A stretch of 64,000 bases of DNA from Candidatus Rhodoferax mariagerensis. Lineage in GTDB: Bacteria; Pseudomonadota; Gammaproteobacteria; Burkholderiales; Burkholderiaceae_C. Position numbers and translations under genes: made by a program. Every line of letters starts with the position of its first letter. The stretch's first letter is position 1. This document shows positions 9,439 to 16,462 of the stretch, one piece after another. The notes below the pieces were generated by a model. That model saw only the letters and a list, made by a program, of their open reading frames with translations. It was not told the DNA's origin and did no database searches. The stretch is taken from the NCBI GenBank assembly GCA_016719055.1, contig JADKAW010000020.1:1-64000 (forward strand), read 5' to 3'.

Positions 9439-9477
9439 AGAAAACTGATTTTGCCGGGTCAATTTCGTCAGTTTTCT
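9439..9477. promoter_or_regulatory. Inverted repeat, candidate enhancer site of the sigma-54 activator
   Basis: AGAAAACTGA (9439-9448) and TCAGTTTTCT (9468-9477) are perfect inverted repeats 19 bases apart, located 46-85 bases upstream of the -24/-12 element of the Rieske operon. The right arm also forms the smaller palindrome TCAG-TTTT-CTGA (9468-9479). Position and symmetry suit an upstream activator sequence; binding by the divergent activator is inferred. Confidence 0.55.
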
Positions 9478-9522
9478 GATCCAAGCTGTTGAATTACATC
9501 AGATTTTTAATTTGGGCCAGCA

Positions 9523-9538
9523 TGGCACGCAAATTGAT
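9523..9538 (+). promoter_or_regulatory. Sigma-54 (-24/-12) promoter of the Rieske-haemoglobin operon
   Basis: TGGCACG-CAAA-TTGAT matches the sigma-54 consensus TGGCACG-N4-TTGCA/T with the essential GG and the -12 G ten bases apart; only the -12 C is replaced by A. Transcription would start about 9549, 90 bases before the Rieske ATG. The adjacent divergent gene encodes a sigma-54 activator. Confidence 0.75.
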
Positions 9539-9637
9539 AGTTAAGGTACTTCAGGCATGCCGCCGCTAAGTTGCCGGCAACTAACAAGCTGGCCGGACGC
9601 CACATGCAACAGTTGATTGATTTTTTGGGAGATATTC

Positions 9638-10264
9638 ATGAGCAGTTCTGTTTCGTTTGACGCTTTCGCCCCCAATGCCAGCGAACATGATGCCGAGCGC
9701 CGCAGCATGGTGTTGTTGACGGCCGCAGCCGGCGCAGTGGCAGCCACGGCGGTGGCGGTGCCTTTTGTGTCAAGCTTCGCGCCTAGCGAGCGGGCCTTGG
9801 CCATGGGGGGTGCCGTGGAAGCCGATATTGCTGATCTTGCGCCGGGTGCCATTAAAACCGTAGAGTGGCGCGGCAAACCCGTGTGGATCATGCGGCGCAC
9901 GCCGGAAATGCTGGCATCGCTGTCCTCACTGGACAGCCAGTTGGTCGATCCGGCATCGAAGGTGACTTCGCAGCAACCAGCCTATGCACAAAATGCGCAT
10001 AGGTCGATCAAGCCGGACGTGATGGTGACCGTGGGCATTTGTACCCATCTGGGATGTTCGCCAAGCTCGGTGCCTGCTGGGTCGGCCAACCCAAGCGTCG
10101 GAGAGAACTGGCAAGGTGGCTTTTTTTGCCCTTGTCATGGTTCTACGTTTGACCTGGCCGGGCGGGTCTTCAAGAACAAGCCAGCACCCACCAACCTTGA
10201 AGTGCCGCCGCACCGGTTTCTGTCGGATGGCAAACTGCTGATTGGCGAAAATATCAAAGCCTGA
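9638..10264 (+). CDS. petA: Rieske iron-sulfur protein (cytochrome bc1 type), lone gene
   Basis: A 208-residue ubiquinol-cytochrome c reductase iron-sulfur subunit. It has an N-terminal anchor (VLLTAAAGAVAATAVAVPFV, about 27-46) preceded by a short charged tail, and the two [2Fe-2S] ligand boxes CTHLGC and CPCHGS. ATG 9638 follows GGGAGA. In most proteobacteria this gene heads petABC; here no cytochrome b or c1 gene follows, and the next gene is a truncated haemoglobin. It is therefore likely a second copy used under special conditions, driven by the sigma-54 promoter at 9523. Whether it enters a normal bc1 complex or another membrane enzyme cannot be read here. Confidence 0.92.
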   Translation: MSSSVSFDAFAPNASEHDAERRSMVLLTAAAGAVAATAVAVPFVSSFAPSERALAMGGAVEADIADLAPGAIKTVEWRGKPVWIMRRTPEMLASLSSLDSQLVDPASKVTSQQPAYAQNAHRSIKPDVMVTVGICTHLGCSPSSVPAGSANPSVGENWQGGFFCPCHGSTFDLAGRVFKNKPAPTNLEVPPHRFLSDGKLLIGENIKA

Positions 10265-10276
10265 AGTGAACCAGAC

Positions 10277-10714
10277 ATGACACATATTCTTGCCACCACA
10301 CCTTACGAAGCGCTGGGCGGCGAGGTCGGCATTCGCTCGCTGGTTCGGCGCTTTTACGAACTGATGGATCAACTGCCTGAGGCGTTTGCAGTGCGCCAGA
10401 TGCACCCCGAGAGCCTGGCAGGCAGCGCCCAAAGCCTGTTTGATTTTCTGTCAGGCTGGTTTGGCGGGCCACCACTGTATGCCGAGAAAAAAGGCCACCC
10501 CCGCCTGCGTATGCGCCATGCGCCTTACCAGGTCAGCCCCCAAATGCGCGATCAGTGGATGCTGTGCATGACGCAAGCCATCACCGAGCAAGTTCCCGAT
10601 GCGGATTTTCGGGACTGGCTGGTGGGCACATTTGCGCAGATGGCCAAGCACCTTCTGAACGCTGACAGCAGGCCAGTCGGTCAGACCGAGACGCTGCCAA
10701 ATATGTCAGCCTGA
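10277..10714 (+). CDS. Group II truncated haemoglobin
   Basis: A 145-residue 2-on-2 globin. The core reads RRFYELMDQLPEAFAVRQMH, WFGGPPLYAEKKGHPRLRMR, HAPY (proximal histidine of helix F) and the group II tryptophan in RDQWMLCM. Such proteins bind oxygen, nitric oxide or hydrogen peroxide and often protect respiration from NO. It starts 12 bases after the Rieske stop, so the two are probably co-transcribed from the promoter at 9523. The stop codon lies inside a palindrome (10704-10716) that may serve the next sigma-54 promoter. Physiological ligand is not predictable from the sequence. Confidence 0.92.
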   Translation: MTHILATTPYEALGGEVGIRSLVRRFYELMDQLPEAFAVRQMHPESLAGSAQSLFDFLSGWFGGPPLYAEKKGHPRLRMRHAPYQVSPQMRDQWMLCMTQAITEQVPDADFRDWLVGTFAQMAKHLLNADSRPVGQTETLPNMSA

Positions 10715-10716
10715 CA
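10704..10716. promoter_or_regulatory. Palindrome TGTCAG-C-CTGACA, candidate activator site
   Basis: A perfect 6+1+6 inverted repeat overlapping the haemoglobin stop codon, 77 bases upstream of the -24 element at 10793. Its CAG/CTG half-sites resemble TCAGTTTTCTGA upstream of the Rieske promoter, so it may be a second upstream activator site of the same regulator. Confidence 0.45.
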
Positions 10717-10792
10717 GTCAAGTGATCTTGCCGATGATCGAGCTTGAAATGCAAGTTATTGATTTAATTGAATTTTGTCTTGCGCTTTGCTA

Positions 10793-10808
10793 TGGCACGA
10801 ATCTTGAT
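10793..10808 (+). promoter_or_regulatory. Second sigma-54 promoter, upstream of the MBL-fold/ccoG genes
   Basis: TGGCACG-AATC-TTGAT has the same -24 block, spacing and -12 TTGAT as the promoter at 9523-9538. Start of transcription would be about 10820, 42 bases before ATG 10862. Confidence 0.75.
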
Positions 10809-10861
10809 TGGCAGAGTGCACCGAGCTGCCTGGTGACGTGGCAGTGCTCTGGAGGCTTTGG

Positions 10862-11497
10862 ATGTACTTCAGGATTTTGAATGACGAGGCCAGTGGGGAG
10901 TTGACCTACCTGCTGGCCGATTTGACCAGTCGCGAGGCGGTTCTGATTGACCCGCATGGCCGAGATCTGCCGGTGTTGTCGGCCTTGTTGGCCGAGCGCG
11001 ATTTACGCCTGCGCTGGGTGTTGCGCACGCACCACCACGATGATTCGCAAGGTCGCGAAGTAGACTTGTTGGCACGTCTGGAAGCCCCCTTGGTTCAGGG
11101 CGATACGCATGAGGCACAGTTGGGTGGTACGGTACTGCCCTTTGGCGATGAGCTGATACGCATCGTTGCCACACCCGGGCACACCCCGTTTTGTTTGAGT
11201 TTTGGCTGGCGTGACCGGCTTTTTTCCGGTGCCTTGCTGGCCGTGACAGCCTGTCCGCGCCAATCATGGCCTCAAGCGCCAGAGGACCTGTGGGACAGCG
11301 TCACCCAGAAAGTTTTTACACTGCCCGATGAAACCCTGTTGTTTGCCGGCCATGAACGGCGCGCCCGGGCAGTGAGCACGGTGCTGGAACAGCGCCGCTG
11401 GCACCCCTATTTTTCGGGCCTGACACGTGATGAATTCCTGGCCCAAATGGCAGCTTTGCCCGAACAGCAGATACTCGTACCCACTTTAGAGAAATGA
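10862..11497 (+). CDS. Metallo-beta-lactamase-fold protein, ETHE1-like but with incomplete metal ligands
   Basis: A 211-residue MBL-fold protein most like persulfide dioxygenase/glyoxalase II relatives. The normal HxHxDH motif reads HHHDDS, so the last histidine is missing; the Asp of the F-S/T-G-D-T-L motif is Ala in LFSGALLA; PGHTPF and the late FAGHE histidines remain. It may bind a single iron poorly or be a non-catalytic sensor or chaperone. ATG 10862 follows GGAGG with good spacing; the longer frame from 10808 would start inside the sigma-54 promoter. It ends three bases before ccoG, so the two share a transcript. A link to sulfur or NO chemistry in electron transport is inference. Confidence 0.8.
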   Translation: MYFRILNDEASGELTYLLADLTSREAVLIDPHGRDLPVLSALLAERDLRLRWVLRTHHHDDSQGREVDLLARLEAPLVQGDTHEAQLGGTVLPFGDELIRIVATPGHTPFCLSFGWRDRLFSGALLAVTACPRQSWPQAPEDLWDSVTQKVFTLPDETLLFAGHERRARAVSTVLEQRRWHPYFSGLTRDEFLAQMAALPEQQILVPTLEK

Positions 11498-11500
11498 CAC

Positions 11501-12937
11501 ATGACCAACAAAACCAAAGACGGCAACAAGGTGATTCCCATTGTTGCCGCTGAGCCCGACGAAGAAATGATTTCGCTCTACGAGGCGCACAAAAAAATCT
11601 ACCCGAGAAGTGTGTCTGGCACGTTCGCCAACTGGCGCTGGATCATGGTCTGGGTGACCCAGATCATCTTTTATGGACTGCCCTGGATTGAGTGGGGTCA
11701 GCGCCAGGCCGTGTTATTTGATCTGAGCGTGCGACGCTTTTATATCTTTGGTTTGGTGTTGTACCCGCAGGACTTTATTTATCTGACAGGTTTGATGATC
11801 ATTTCGGCGTTGTCGTTGTTTTTGTTTACAGCAGTGGCCGGGCGCCTATGGTGCGGCTACGCTTGCCCGCAAACGGTCTATACCGAGATTTTTCTGTGGA
11901 TTGAAAAGCTGGTGGAGGGTGATCGGGCGGCGCGGATGCGTCGTGATGGCGCAGAAATGTCGGGTGAAAAGTTCGGGCGCAAAGCCGTCAAACATTTCCT
12001 GTGGATTGTGTTTGCGTTCTGGACCGGCTTCACGTTTGTCGGCTATTTTGTGCCCATGCGCGAAATGGCCGGAGCTTTCCTGGGCGGACAACTTGCTGCC
12101 TGGGAGTTTTTCTGGGTCTTCTTCTACGGCTTTGCCACTTACGGCAACGCCGGCTTCATGCGCGAACAGGTCTGCCTGCACATGTGCCCGTACGCACGGT
12201 TTCAGAGTGCCATGTTTGACAAAGACACACTGATCGTCACGTACGATACAGAGCGCGGTGAGCCGCGCGGTGCGCGCTCCAAAAAAGCCGACCCGACCAA
12301 ACTCAACCTGGGTGCATGTGTGGACTGCAGTCTGTGTGTTCAGGTGTGTCCAACAGGCATTGACATCCGCAACGGCCTGCAATACCAGTGTATCGGCTGC
12401 GGCGCCTGCGCCGACGTGTGTGACACAGTGATGGACAAGGTCGGTTATCCGCGCGGTCTGGTCAAGTATTCGACCGAAAACGCCATGAAAAATCACTGGA
12501 CGGCCCAGCAGACCTTGCGGCATGTATTGCGGCCACGGATTCTGGTCTATACCAGCATTTTGACGGCCATCGTGCTGGCTATTTTTGTCAGCTTGGCGAT
12601 GCGCACGCCGTTCAAGGTGAATGTGGTGCGCGACCGTGGTGTGATGGCGCGCGTGGTCGAGGCAGGCAAGACTGAAAACGTTTACCGCCTGCAGGTGATG
12701 AACGCCACTGAATCTGACCAACGATACAAGATCACCGTCAATGGCTTGCCCAGCCTGGCGATCACCTCCGAGGACACGGTCAAGGTCGAGTCGACCAAGG
12801 CGGTTACCTTGCCGATGCGGGTACAGGCGGCGTTTGGGGCAGCTGAGCCGGGTTCCCACGTGATTCATTTTGAGATCGAGTCGCTGGACAGCCCGGGCAA
12901 ACTGATCGAGAAATCAACCTTCATGATTCCCCAGTAA
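11501..12937 (+). CDS. ccoG: Cytochrome c oxidase accessory protein CcoG (FixG/RdxA)
   Basis: A 478-residue polyferredoxin membrane protein needed for copper handling during cbb3 oxidase assembly. It has membrane segments near residues 45-65, 85-110, 165-185 and 340-360, a conserved RLWCGYACPQTVYTEIF motif, and two [4Fe-4S] clusters ligated by CVDCSLCVQVCPTGID and CIGCGACADVCD (about 270-312). The C-terminal third is the periplasmic Ig-like FixG domain. It normally sits beside ccoNOQP or ccoI/S; here it follows the MBL-fold gene by three bases under a sigma-54 promoter, which ties it to the Rieske/haemoglobin group. Confidence 0.96.
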   Translation: MTNKTKDGNKVIPIVAAEPDEEMISLYEAHKKIYPRSVSGTFANWRWIMVWVTQIIFYGLPWIEWGQRQAVLFDLSVRRFYIFGLVLYPQDFIYLTGLMIISALSLFLFTAVAGRLWCGYACPQTVYTEIFLWIEKLVEGDRAARMRRDGAEMSGEKFGRKAVKHFLWIVFAFWTGFTFVGYFVPMREMAGAFLGGQLAAWEFFWVFFYGFATYGNAGFMREQVCLHMCPYARFQSAMFDKDTLIVTYDTERGEPRGARSKKADPTKLNLGACVDCSLCVQVCPTGIDIRNGLQYQCIGCGACADVCDTVMDKVGYPRGLVKYSTENAMKNHWTAQQTLRHVLRPRILVYTSILTAIVLAIFVSLAMRTPFKVNVVRDRGVMARVVEAGKTENVYRLQVMNATESDQRYKITVNGLPSLAITSEDTVKVESTKAVTLPMRVQAAFGAAEPGSHVIHFEIESLDSPGKLIEKSTFMIPQ

Positions 12938-12961
12938 ACCGGGGCCGCAGCCAGACCTTTT

Positions 12962-13867
12962 GTGAATTCTTTCTGGTCTGGGCTGCTGGGGGTTGGTGCC
13001 GTGCTGGCCCTGTTGGGGGCTCTGAGAGCAGGGTTTCATGCGCTGTTGTTGCGTGGCCTGCGGGCACCTCGCTTAGCCCACCCGGTGATCTTGTCCGATC
13101 TGAACCTGGGCGGTTTTGAGCTCAGATTAGCCGGCGCGAACGGCAAAACACTGTTTGCCTGGTTTGTGCCAAGCTTGGGCGCTGCGCCCGCACCGGCAGT
13201 GCTGGTGATGCATGGCTGGGGTGCCAATGCGGCCATGATGGCCGTTTGTTTGACACCACTGCAACAGGCCGGCATGGCCACATTGCTGGTGGATGCTCGC
13301 TGCCACGGTCGAAGCGACGACGAAGACTTCACCTCATTGCCCCGCTTTGCCGAAGACATTGCTTCGGGTCTGGACTGGCTGCGGGAGCAAGCTCAAGTGG
13401 ATCGGGAACGATTGGCCATTGTGGGCCATTCGGTGGGAGCCTGTGCCGCACTGCTGTGTGCTTCAAAACGACTGGATGTGGCGGCCGTGGTGAGCATCAG
13501 CGCCTTTGCCCATCCGTATGATGTAATGCGCCGCTTTCTGGCCAGTCACCATATTCCTTACCTTGTGCTGGGCTGGTACGTGTTGCGCCACGTGCAGCAT
13601 GTGATCGGTGCCACTTTTGACGACATTGCACCGCTGCGCACCATTGCATCGGTGCGTTGCCCGGTGCTGCTGGTGCATGGCCTGGACGATGAAATGGTGC
13701 CCTTTGACGATGCCAGACACATTCAGGCTGCAGGTGTGGCCGGGCAGGTGGCGTTGCTGGCTGTGGCTGCGCGGCATGACCCCAGCGGTGCCCTGCAAGA
13801 ACACCTGCCGCAAATTCTGGATTTTTTGCACCGGGCACTGCGCACAAGTTGTCAACCCTCGAAATAG
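12962..13867 (+). CDS. Membrane-anchored alpha/beta hydrolase
   Basis: A 301-residue alpha/beta hydrolase with an N-terminal hydrophobic anchor (about 5-30). The catalytic triad is visible: oxyanion region VLVMHGWGANAAM, nucleophile elbow IVGHSVGACAAL (Ser), acid in GLDDEMVPFDD and His in AARHDPSG. The frame begins with GTG at 12962, 24 bases after the ccoG stop, and no better ATG is nearby. Substrate is unknown; serine aminopeptidase S33-like or carboxylesterase activity is plausible. It may be read through from ccoG. Confidence 0.82.
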   Translation: MNSFWSGLLGVGAVLALLGALRAGFHALLLRGLRAPRLAHPVILSDLNLGGFELRLAGANGKTLFAWFVPSLGAAPAPAVLVMHGWGANAAMMAVCLTPLQQAGMATLLVDARCHGRSDDEDFTSLPRFAEDIASGLDWLREQAQVDRERLAIVGHSVGACAALLCASKRLDVAAVVSISAFAHPYDVMRRFLASHHIPYLVLGWYVLRHVQHVIGATFDDIAPLRTIASVRCPVLLVHGLDDEMVPFDDARHIQAAGVAGQVALLAVAARHDPSGALQEHLPQILDFLHRALRTSCQPSK

Positions 13868-13924
13868 AACCGCCTTGCTCAGTTGGCGACAGTGCGGCTG
13901 GCGCGCTGCCAAAAATCGGTCAAA

Positions 13925-14710
13925 ATGAGCCACATGATGAAAATTCTTATTTCCAATGACGACGGGTTTCAGGCACCAGGCGTTGTTGCCTTGTATGAGG
14001 CGCTCAAAGACGTGGCTGAAGTCGAGGTGGTGGCCCCCGAACAGAACAACAGCGCCAAGTCCAATGCACTCACCCTGCATTCGCCGCTGTATGTGCGTCG
14101 GGCTGACAACGGCTTTCGGTATGTCAACGGCACACCAGCCGATTGTGTGCACATTGCCCTGACTGGCTTGCTCGATTACCGGCCAGACTTGGTGGTATCG
14201 GGCATCAACAACGGTGCCAACATGGGTGATGACACAATTTATTCGGGCACCGTGGGTGCCGCCATGGAAGGTTATCTGTTTGGCATTCCATCCATTGCTT
14301 TTTCGCAGGTCGAGCGCGATTGGCACCATCTGGCAGCCGCTGCAGCCAAGACTCGTGAACTGGTGTTACAGATGTCCGAGCAAAACCTGGTGGGCAGCAG
14401 CGCCTGGCTGCTCAATGTGAACATCCCCAACTTGCCGTTGGAGCAGATGGGGCACATCAAGCTGTGTCGACTCGGGCGTCGCCATGCGGCAGAAGCAGTG
14501 ATCACCCAGCAAAGCCCGCGCGGCGAGACCATGTACTGGATTGGCGCGGCAGGTGCTGCCAAAGACGATGCAGAGGGCACCGATTTTCATGCCACAGCGC
14601 AGGGGCATATCGCCATGACGCCCTTGAAAATTGACCTGACCGACCATGACCATTTAGGCTACTGGGCGCAGACGGCCTCTCGGCTGGCCACAGACATGAG
14701 CCGGATTTGA
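13925..14710 (+). CDS. surE: 5'/3'-nucleotidase SurE
   Basis: Stationary-phase survival phosphatase acting on nucleoside monophosphates. The metal-binding N-terminus KILISNDDGFQAPGV, the PEQNNSAKSNALTL loop and SGINNGANMGDDTIYSGTVG are all canonical. ATG 13925 gives 261 residues; ATGs at 13934 and 13937 are equally possible and would start nearer the usual MKILISNDDG. The stop TGA overlaps the ATG of pcm by one base (TGATG), showing translational coupling in the conserved surE-pcm-nlpD cluster. Confidence 0.95.
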   Translation: MSHMMKILISNDDGFQAPGVVALYEALKDVAEVEVVAPEQNNSAKSNALTLHSPLYVRRADNGFRYVNGTPADCVHIALTGLLDYRPDLVVSGINNGANMGDDTIYSGTVGAAMEGYLFGIPSIAFSQVERDWHHLAAAAAKTRELVLQMSEQNLVGSSAWLLNVNIPNLPLEQMGHIKLCRLGRRHAAEAVITQQSPRGETMYWIGAAGAAKDDAEGTDFHATAQGHIAMTPLKIDLTDHDHLGYWAQTASRLATDMSRI

Positions 14711-15504
14711 TGACTGGCACGGGTCAAGCCAAACCGAAGGAACGCCCCGGATTTCCGATCCGGCTTGCGCCAGCAAGCCCACCGGGTAGGCCCAAGGCGG
14801 TGCTGGGCCTGCCTGTTCGCATGTCACCGAGTCGTCTCATGCCGCAAGGCCTTGGTTTGGATTCACGGGCCGTGCTGCACAACATGGTGGCAAAGCTGAA
14901 GCAACAGGGCATTTCTGATGCACTGGTGCTGGCCGCCATGGGCAACGTGGAGCGGCACCGCTTTGTGGATTCGGCACTGGGTAACCAGGCCTATGAGGAC
15001 ACCAGTTTGCCAATTGGTCTGGGTCAAACTATCTCGAAACCGGGCGTAGTGTCTCGTATGCTTGAGTTGTTACACCAAGGCTGCAGCGGCCGTTTGGGCC
15101 GGGTACTTGAGATTGGCACCGGCTGTGGCTACCAGGCGGCGGTTTTGAGCCAGTTGTGCACCGAGGTGTATTCGATAGAGCGCTTGCGTGGCTTGCATGA
15201 CAAGGCGCGCGAGAATCTGCGCCATTTGCGACTGGCGAATGTGCATTTGCTGTTTGGGGATGGCAGGGCAGGTTATGCCAAAGGCGCGCCCTATGCTGGC
15301 ATCATTTCGGCAGCAGGAGGTGAATCTGTGCCCCAGGAATGGCTGGACCAGCTGGCGGTGGGCGCGCGTCTGGTGGCGCCGGTGGCTGGTGCATCAGGGT
15401 CCAGTGGCCAGGCGTTGGTGGTCATAGAAAAAACGCCGCAAGGTTTACAGCGCACGGTGATGGAGGCAGTCCATTTCGTCCCTTTAAAATCCGGGGTTGC
15501 TTGA
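14710..15504 (+). CDS. pcm: Protein-L-isoaspartate O-methyltransferase
   Basis: Repairs isoaspartyl residues by SAM-dependent methylation. Motifs: QTISKPGVVSRMLELL, the SAM-binding VLEIGTGCGYQAAVLSQL and the acidic end of strand two in VYSIERL. The product is 264 residues with an N-terminal extension of about 50 residues rich in Pro, Arg and Lys before the conserved domain, as in other Burkholderiales. ATG 14710 overlaps the surE stop. nlpD follows after 12 bases. Confidence 0.94.
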   Translation: MTGTGQAKPKERPGFPIRLAPASPPGRPKAVLGLPVRMSPSRLMPQGLGLDSRAVLHNMVAKLKQQGISDALVLAAMGNVERHRFVDSALGNQAYEDTSLPIGLGQTISKPGVVSRMLELLHQGCSGRLGRVLEIGTGCGYQAAVLSQLCTEVYSIERLRGLHDKARENLRHLRLANVHLLFGDGRAGYAKGAPYAGIISAAGGESVPQEWLDQLAVGARLVAPVAGASGSSGQALVVIEKTPQGLQRTVMEAVHFVPLKSGVA

Positions 15505-15516
15505 TTGGGGATACCT

Positions 15517-16404
15517 ATGTCTTTATTGATTCGTCGGCCTGGTTTGTTATTGCTTGCAGTGGTGACTGCGTCGATGCTGGGCGCCTGTAGCTCGCGCAGC
15601 CTGAACCGTGCGCCAGTGGAAGATCGCCCTGCCCGGCCAACCAGCCCAATCGTGGCAGCAGTGCCGTCACCACCCGGCAATACGACCCCCACTACGACTG
15701 ATCTTGCGCCCCTGAAGCTCCCCCAAGGTGCTGAAAACGCTGGCAAACCTGGCTACTACACCGTCAAGCCAGGCGACACCCTGCTCCGTATATCACTTGA
15801 AAATGGCCAGTCCATGCAGGACGTAGCACGTTGGAATCACATCGAGAACCCGAATCGCATTGAGGTCGGCCAGGTGTTGCGCGTGGCACCACCAGGGTCC
15901 ACTGAAGTGGTTGTAAAGCCAATTGCCAAACCTGCTTTGACGGCAAGCTCTGCAGCCGTGGCTGCCAGCTCTACCACGGCTCCCGTTTCAGCAACAAGTT
16001 CTACAGCTAGCGCGGTCAAGCCCGCTGTGGGCGAAACTGAGATCAACTGGATCTGGCCTGCGGGAGGCGTGGTGCTGGCGGGATTTGACGACGTCAAAAA
16101 CAAGGGGCTTGACATTGGAGGCACGGCGGGTGAACCCGTCCTGGCTGCAGCCGATGGTCGCGTGGTTTACGTTGGTGCGGGTTTGCGTGGTTATGGCAAC
16201 CTGATCATCCTTAAGCACGACAACGTGTATCTGACGGCCTATGCCCATAACCAGACGCTGCTGGTTAAAGAAGATCAATCGGTCGTCAAAGGCCAAAAAA
16301 TCGCCGAGATGGGCAACAGCGATGCCGACCGGGTGAAGCTGCACTTTGAAGTGCGTCGCCAAGGCAAGCCAGTAGACCCTGCCAAATACCTGCCCGCCCG
16401 CTGA
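15517..16404 (+). CDS. nlpD: NlpD-type lipoprotein: LysM plus degenerate M23 (LytM) domain
   Basis: A 295-residue outer-membrane lipoprotein that activates cell-wall amidases at division. Signal peptide and lipobox SMLGAC put the lipidated Cys near residue 25. A LysM domain (YTVKPGDTLLRISLENG ... IEVGQVLRV, about 80-125) binds peptidoglycan, followed by an Ala/Ser/Thr linker and a C-terminal LytM domain. The M23 zinc ligands are incomplete: the HxGxD motif reads NKGLDIG and the HxH motif reads KLHFEV, as expected for a regulatory, non-hydrolytic NlpD. ATG 15517 is chosen at the signal peptide. In many proteobacteria rpoS follows; here rlmD does. Confidence 0.93.
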   Translation: MSLLIRRPGLLLLAVVTASMLGACSSRSLNRAPVEDRPARPTSPIVAAVPSPPGNTTPTTTDLAPLKLPQGAENAGKPGYYTVKPGDTLLRISLENGQSMQDVARWNHIENPNRIEVGQVLRVAPPGSTEVVVKPIAKPALTASSAAVAASSTTAPVSATSSTASAVKPAVGETEINWIWPAGGVVLAGFDDVKNKGLDIGGTAGEPVLAAADGRVVYVGAGLRGYGNLIILKHDNVYLTAYAHNQTLLVKEDQSVVKGQKIAEMGNSDADRVKLHFEVRRQGKPVDPAKYLPAR

Positions 16405-16462
16405 GCCTGCAGCAGTCCAGGTGGGCACGCATTTGCGCCCGCCAAATCAATAGATAGAAACG

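Noticed and set aside
10756..10770. FNR-like box TTGATTTAATTGAA upstream of the MBL-fold gene
   Set aside because: Only one half-site fits; the second is TTGAA rather than ATCAA, and the region is simply AT-rich.
11846..12868. 340-codon open frame opposite ccoG
   Set aside because: Antisense to the conserved CcoG gene, His/Gln-rich and without motifs.
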